Assembly (NCBI RefSeq): GCF_003994855.1
Contig: NZ_CP034142.1
Span: 3,472,001 to 3,536,000, forward strand
Length of the DNA: 64,000 nt
Direction: 5' to 3'
Origin: Marinobacter sp. NP-4(2019)
GTDB taxonomy: Bacteria > Pseudomonadota > Gammaproteobacteria > Pseudomonadales > Oleiphilaceae
Below the pieces are notes generated by a model. The model did no database searches. It had not been told where the DNA came from and saw nothing but the letters and a program-made list of their open reading frames with translations. Positions 63,652 through 64,000 of this stretch are shown here, one piece after another; the stretch's first letter is position 1, and every line of letters begins with the position of its first letter. A program made the position numbers and the translations under genes.

Positions 63652-64000
63652 ATGGAATCCCAGAAACAGTTCAAACGCCGTTTCAGCTTTGAATTTTTCC
63701 CGCCCAAGACCGACCAGGGCAAGGAAAAGCTGCAGAACGTGCGAAACCAGCTCGCCGAGGAGAACCCGGATTTCTTCTCGGTCACCTTTGGAGCCGGCGG
63801 TTCCACAAGGGACCGCACCATTGAAACCGTACTGAACCTGCACAAGCAGGGCATTTCCACGGCTCCGCACCTGTCCTGCGTGGGTGGCACCCGCAAGGAT
63901 ATTGCCGAGTTACTGGATTTGTACAAAGAGAACGGGATCAACCGGATTGTCGCCCTCCGGGGTGACATGCCTTCCGGCATGGGCGCCGCGGGTGAGCTTC
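63652..64000 (+). CDS. metF: 5,10-methylenetetrahydrofolate reductase, 3' part outside the window
   Basis: The first 116 residues are present, starting MESQKQFKRRFSFEFFPPKT, with FFSVTFGAGGSTRDRT and PHLSCVGGTRKDI and GINRIVALRGD. These are the conserved flavin- and folate-binding blocks of MetF. It supplies methyl-tetrahydrofolate for remaking methionine from homocysteine. It starts 12 bases after ahcY. Confidence 0.95.
   Translation, partial: MESQKQFKRRFSFEFFPPKTDQGKEKLQNVRNQLAEENPDFFSVTFGAGGSTRDRTIETVLNLHKQGISTAPHLSCVGGTRKDIAELLDLYKENGINRIVALRGDMPSGMGAAGEL

Overview
The window looks like a chromosomal segment of a marine gammaproteobacterium, most likely Marinobacter or a close relative. 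The evidence is a GC-rich core with the pseudomonad-like order tkt-epd-pgk-fba next to an ArsR/methyltransferase regulator and metK-ahcY-metF, a complete urea ABC transporter with ATP-dependent urea degradation, and families of palindromic intergenic repeats. No rRNA or tRNA gene was seen. The assignment rests on gene content and synteny, not on a database search.

1-9.1 kb is an accessory region. It holds the start of an M14 carboxypeptidase, a truncated tautomerase, a divergent HPP/TetR pair, a higBA toxin-antitoxin pair, a REP-associated tyrosine transposase with at least seven copies of its cognate REP, an HNH nuclease, a NucS-like nuclease coupled to a HEPN-like protein, and a PD-(D/E)XK-like protein. 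9.1-18.4 kb is an AT-rich defence-type island: an anti-phage dCTP deaminase (AvcD-like) with a small upstream gene in the AvcI position, a DUF6119 protein, an intact IS3-family element with a 3-bp target duplication, two unknown genes, an orphan reverse transcriptase of the defence/unknown-group type, and a NERD nuclease.

18.5-31 kb is a urea-nitrogen module: urtABCDE on the minus strand, and allophanate hydrolase plus urea carboxylase on the plus strand. They diverge from a region with good sigma-54 promoter matches for both directions, and a GntR regulator follows. At 31.2-31.4 kb there is a GGA-rich, multi-hairpin intergenic stretch that looks like a CsrB/RsmZ-type RNA sponge, then a ComEA-like gene. 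31.8-36.7 kb is an amino-acid catabolic operon (AGCS symporter, aspartase, asparaginase) divergent from its probable XRE regulator. 36.8-48.2 kb holds general genes (EamA transporter, glyoxalase I, GntR, a flippase-like protein coupled to an unusual pseudo-phosphoesterase/GT4 fusion, YbgA, DUF481 protein, TrhO, DsbA-like protein, CbpA/CbpM).

48.3-52.2 kb is a tightly overlapping four-gene operon (DUF3348, DUF802, OmpA, DUF2894). The two middle proteins have the hallmarks of a MotA/ExbB-MotB ion-driven stator with a very long coiled-coil tail, like ZorAB, but without Zorya effectors. I regard it as the best candidate for an undescribed system here. 52.3-53.4 kb is a DUF433/PIN-like toxin-antitoxin pair. 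53.6-64 kb is central metabolism: fba, pgk, epd and tkt on the minus strand and a SahR-like regulator, metK, ahcY and metF on the plus strand. Two identical-architecture operators (ATATCAA-N6-TTGATAT) lie in front of sahR and metK. Two families of long inverted repeats, three copies each, sit in the intergenic gaps from 30 kb onward.
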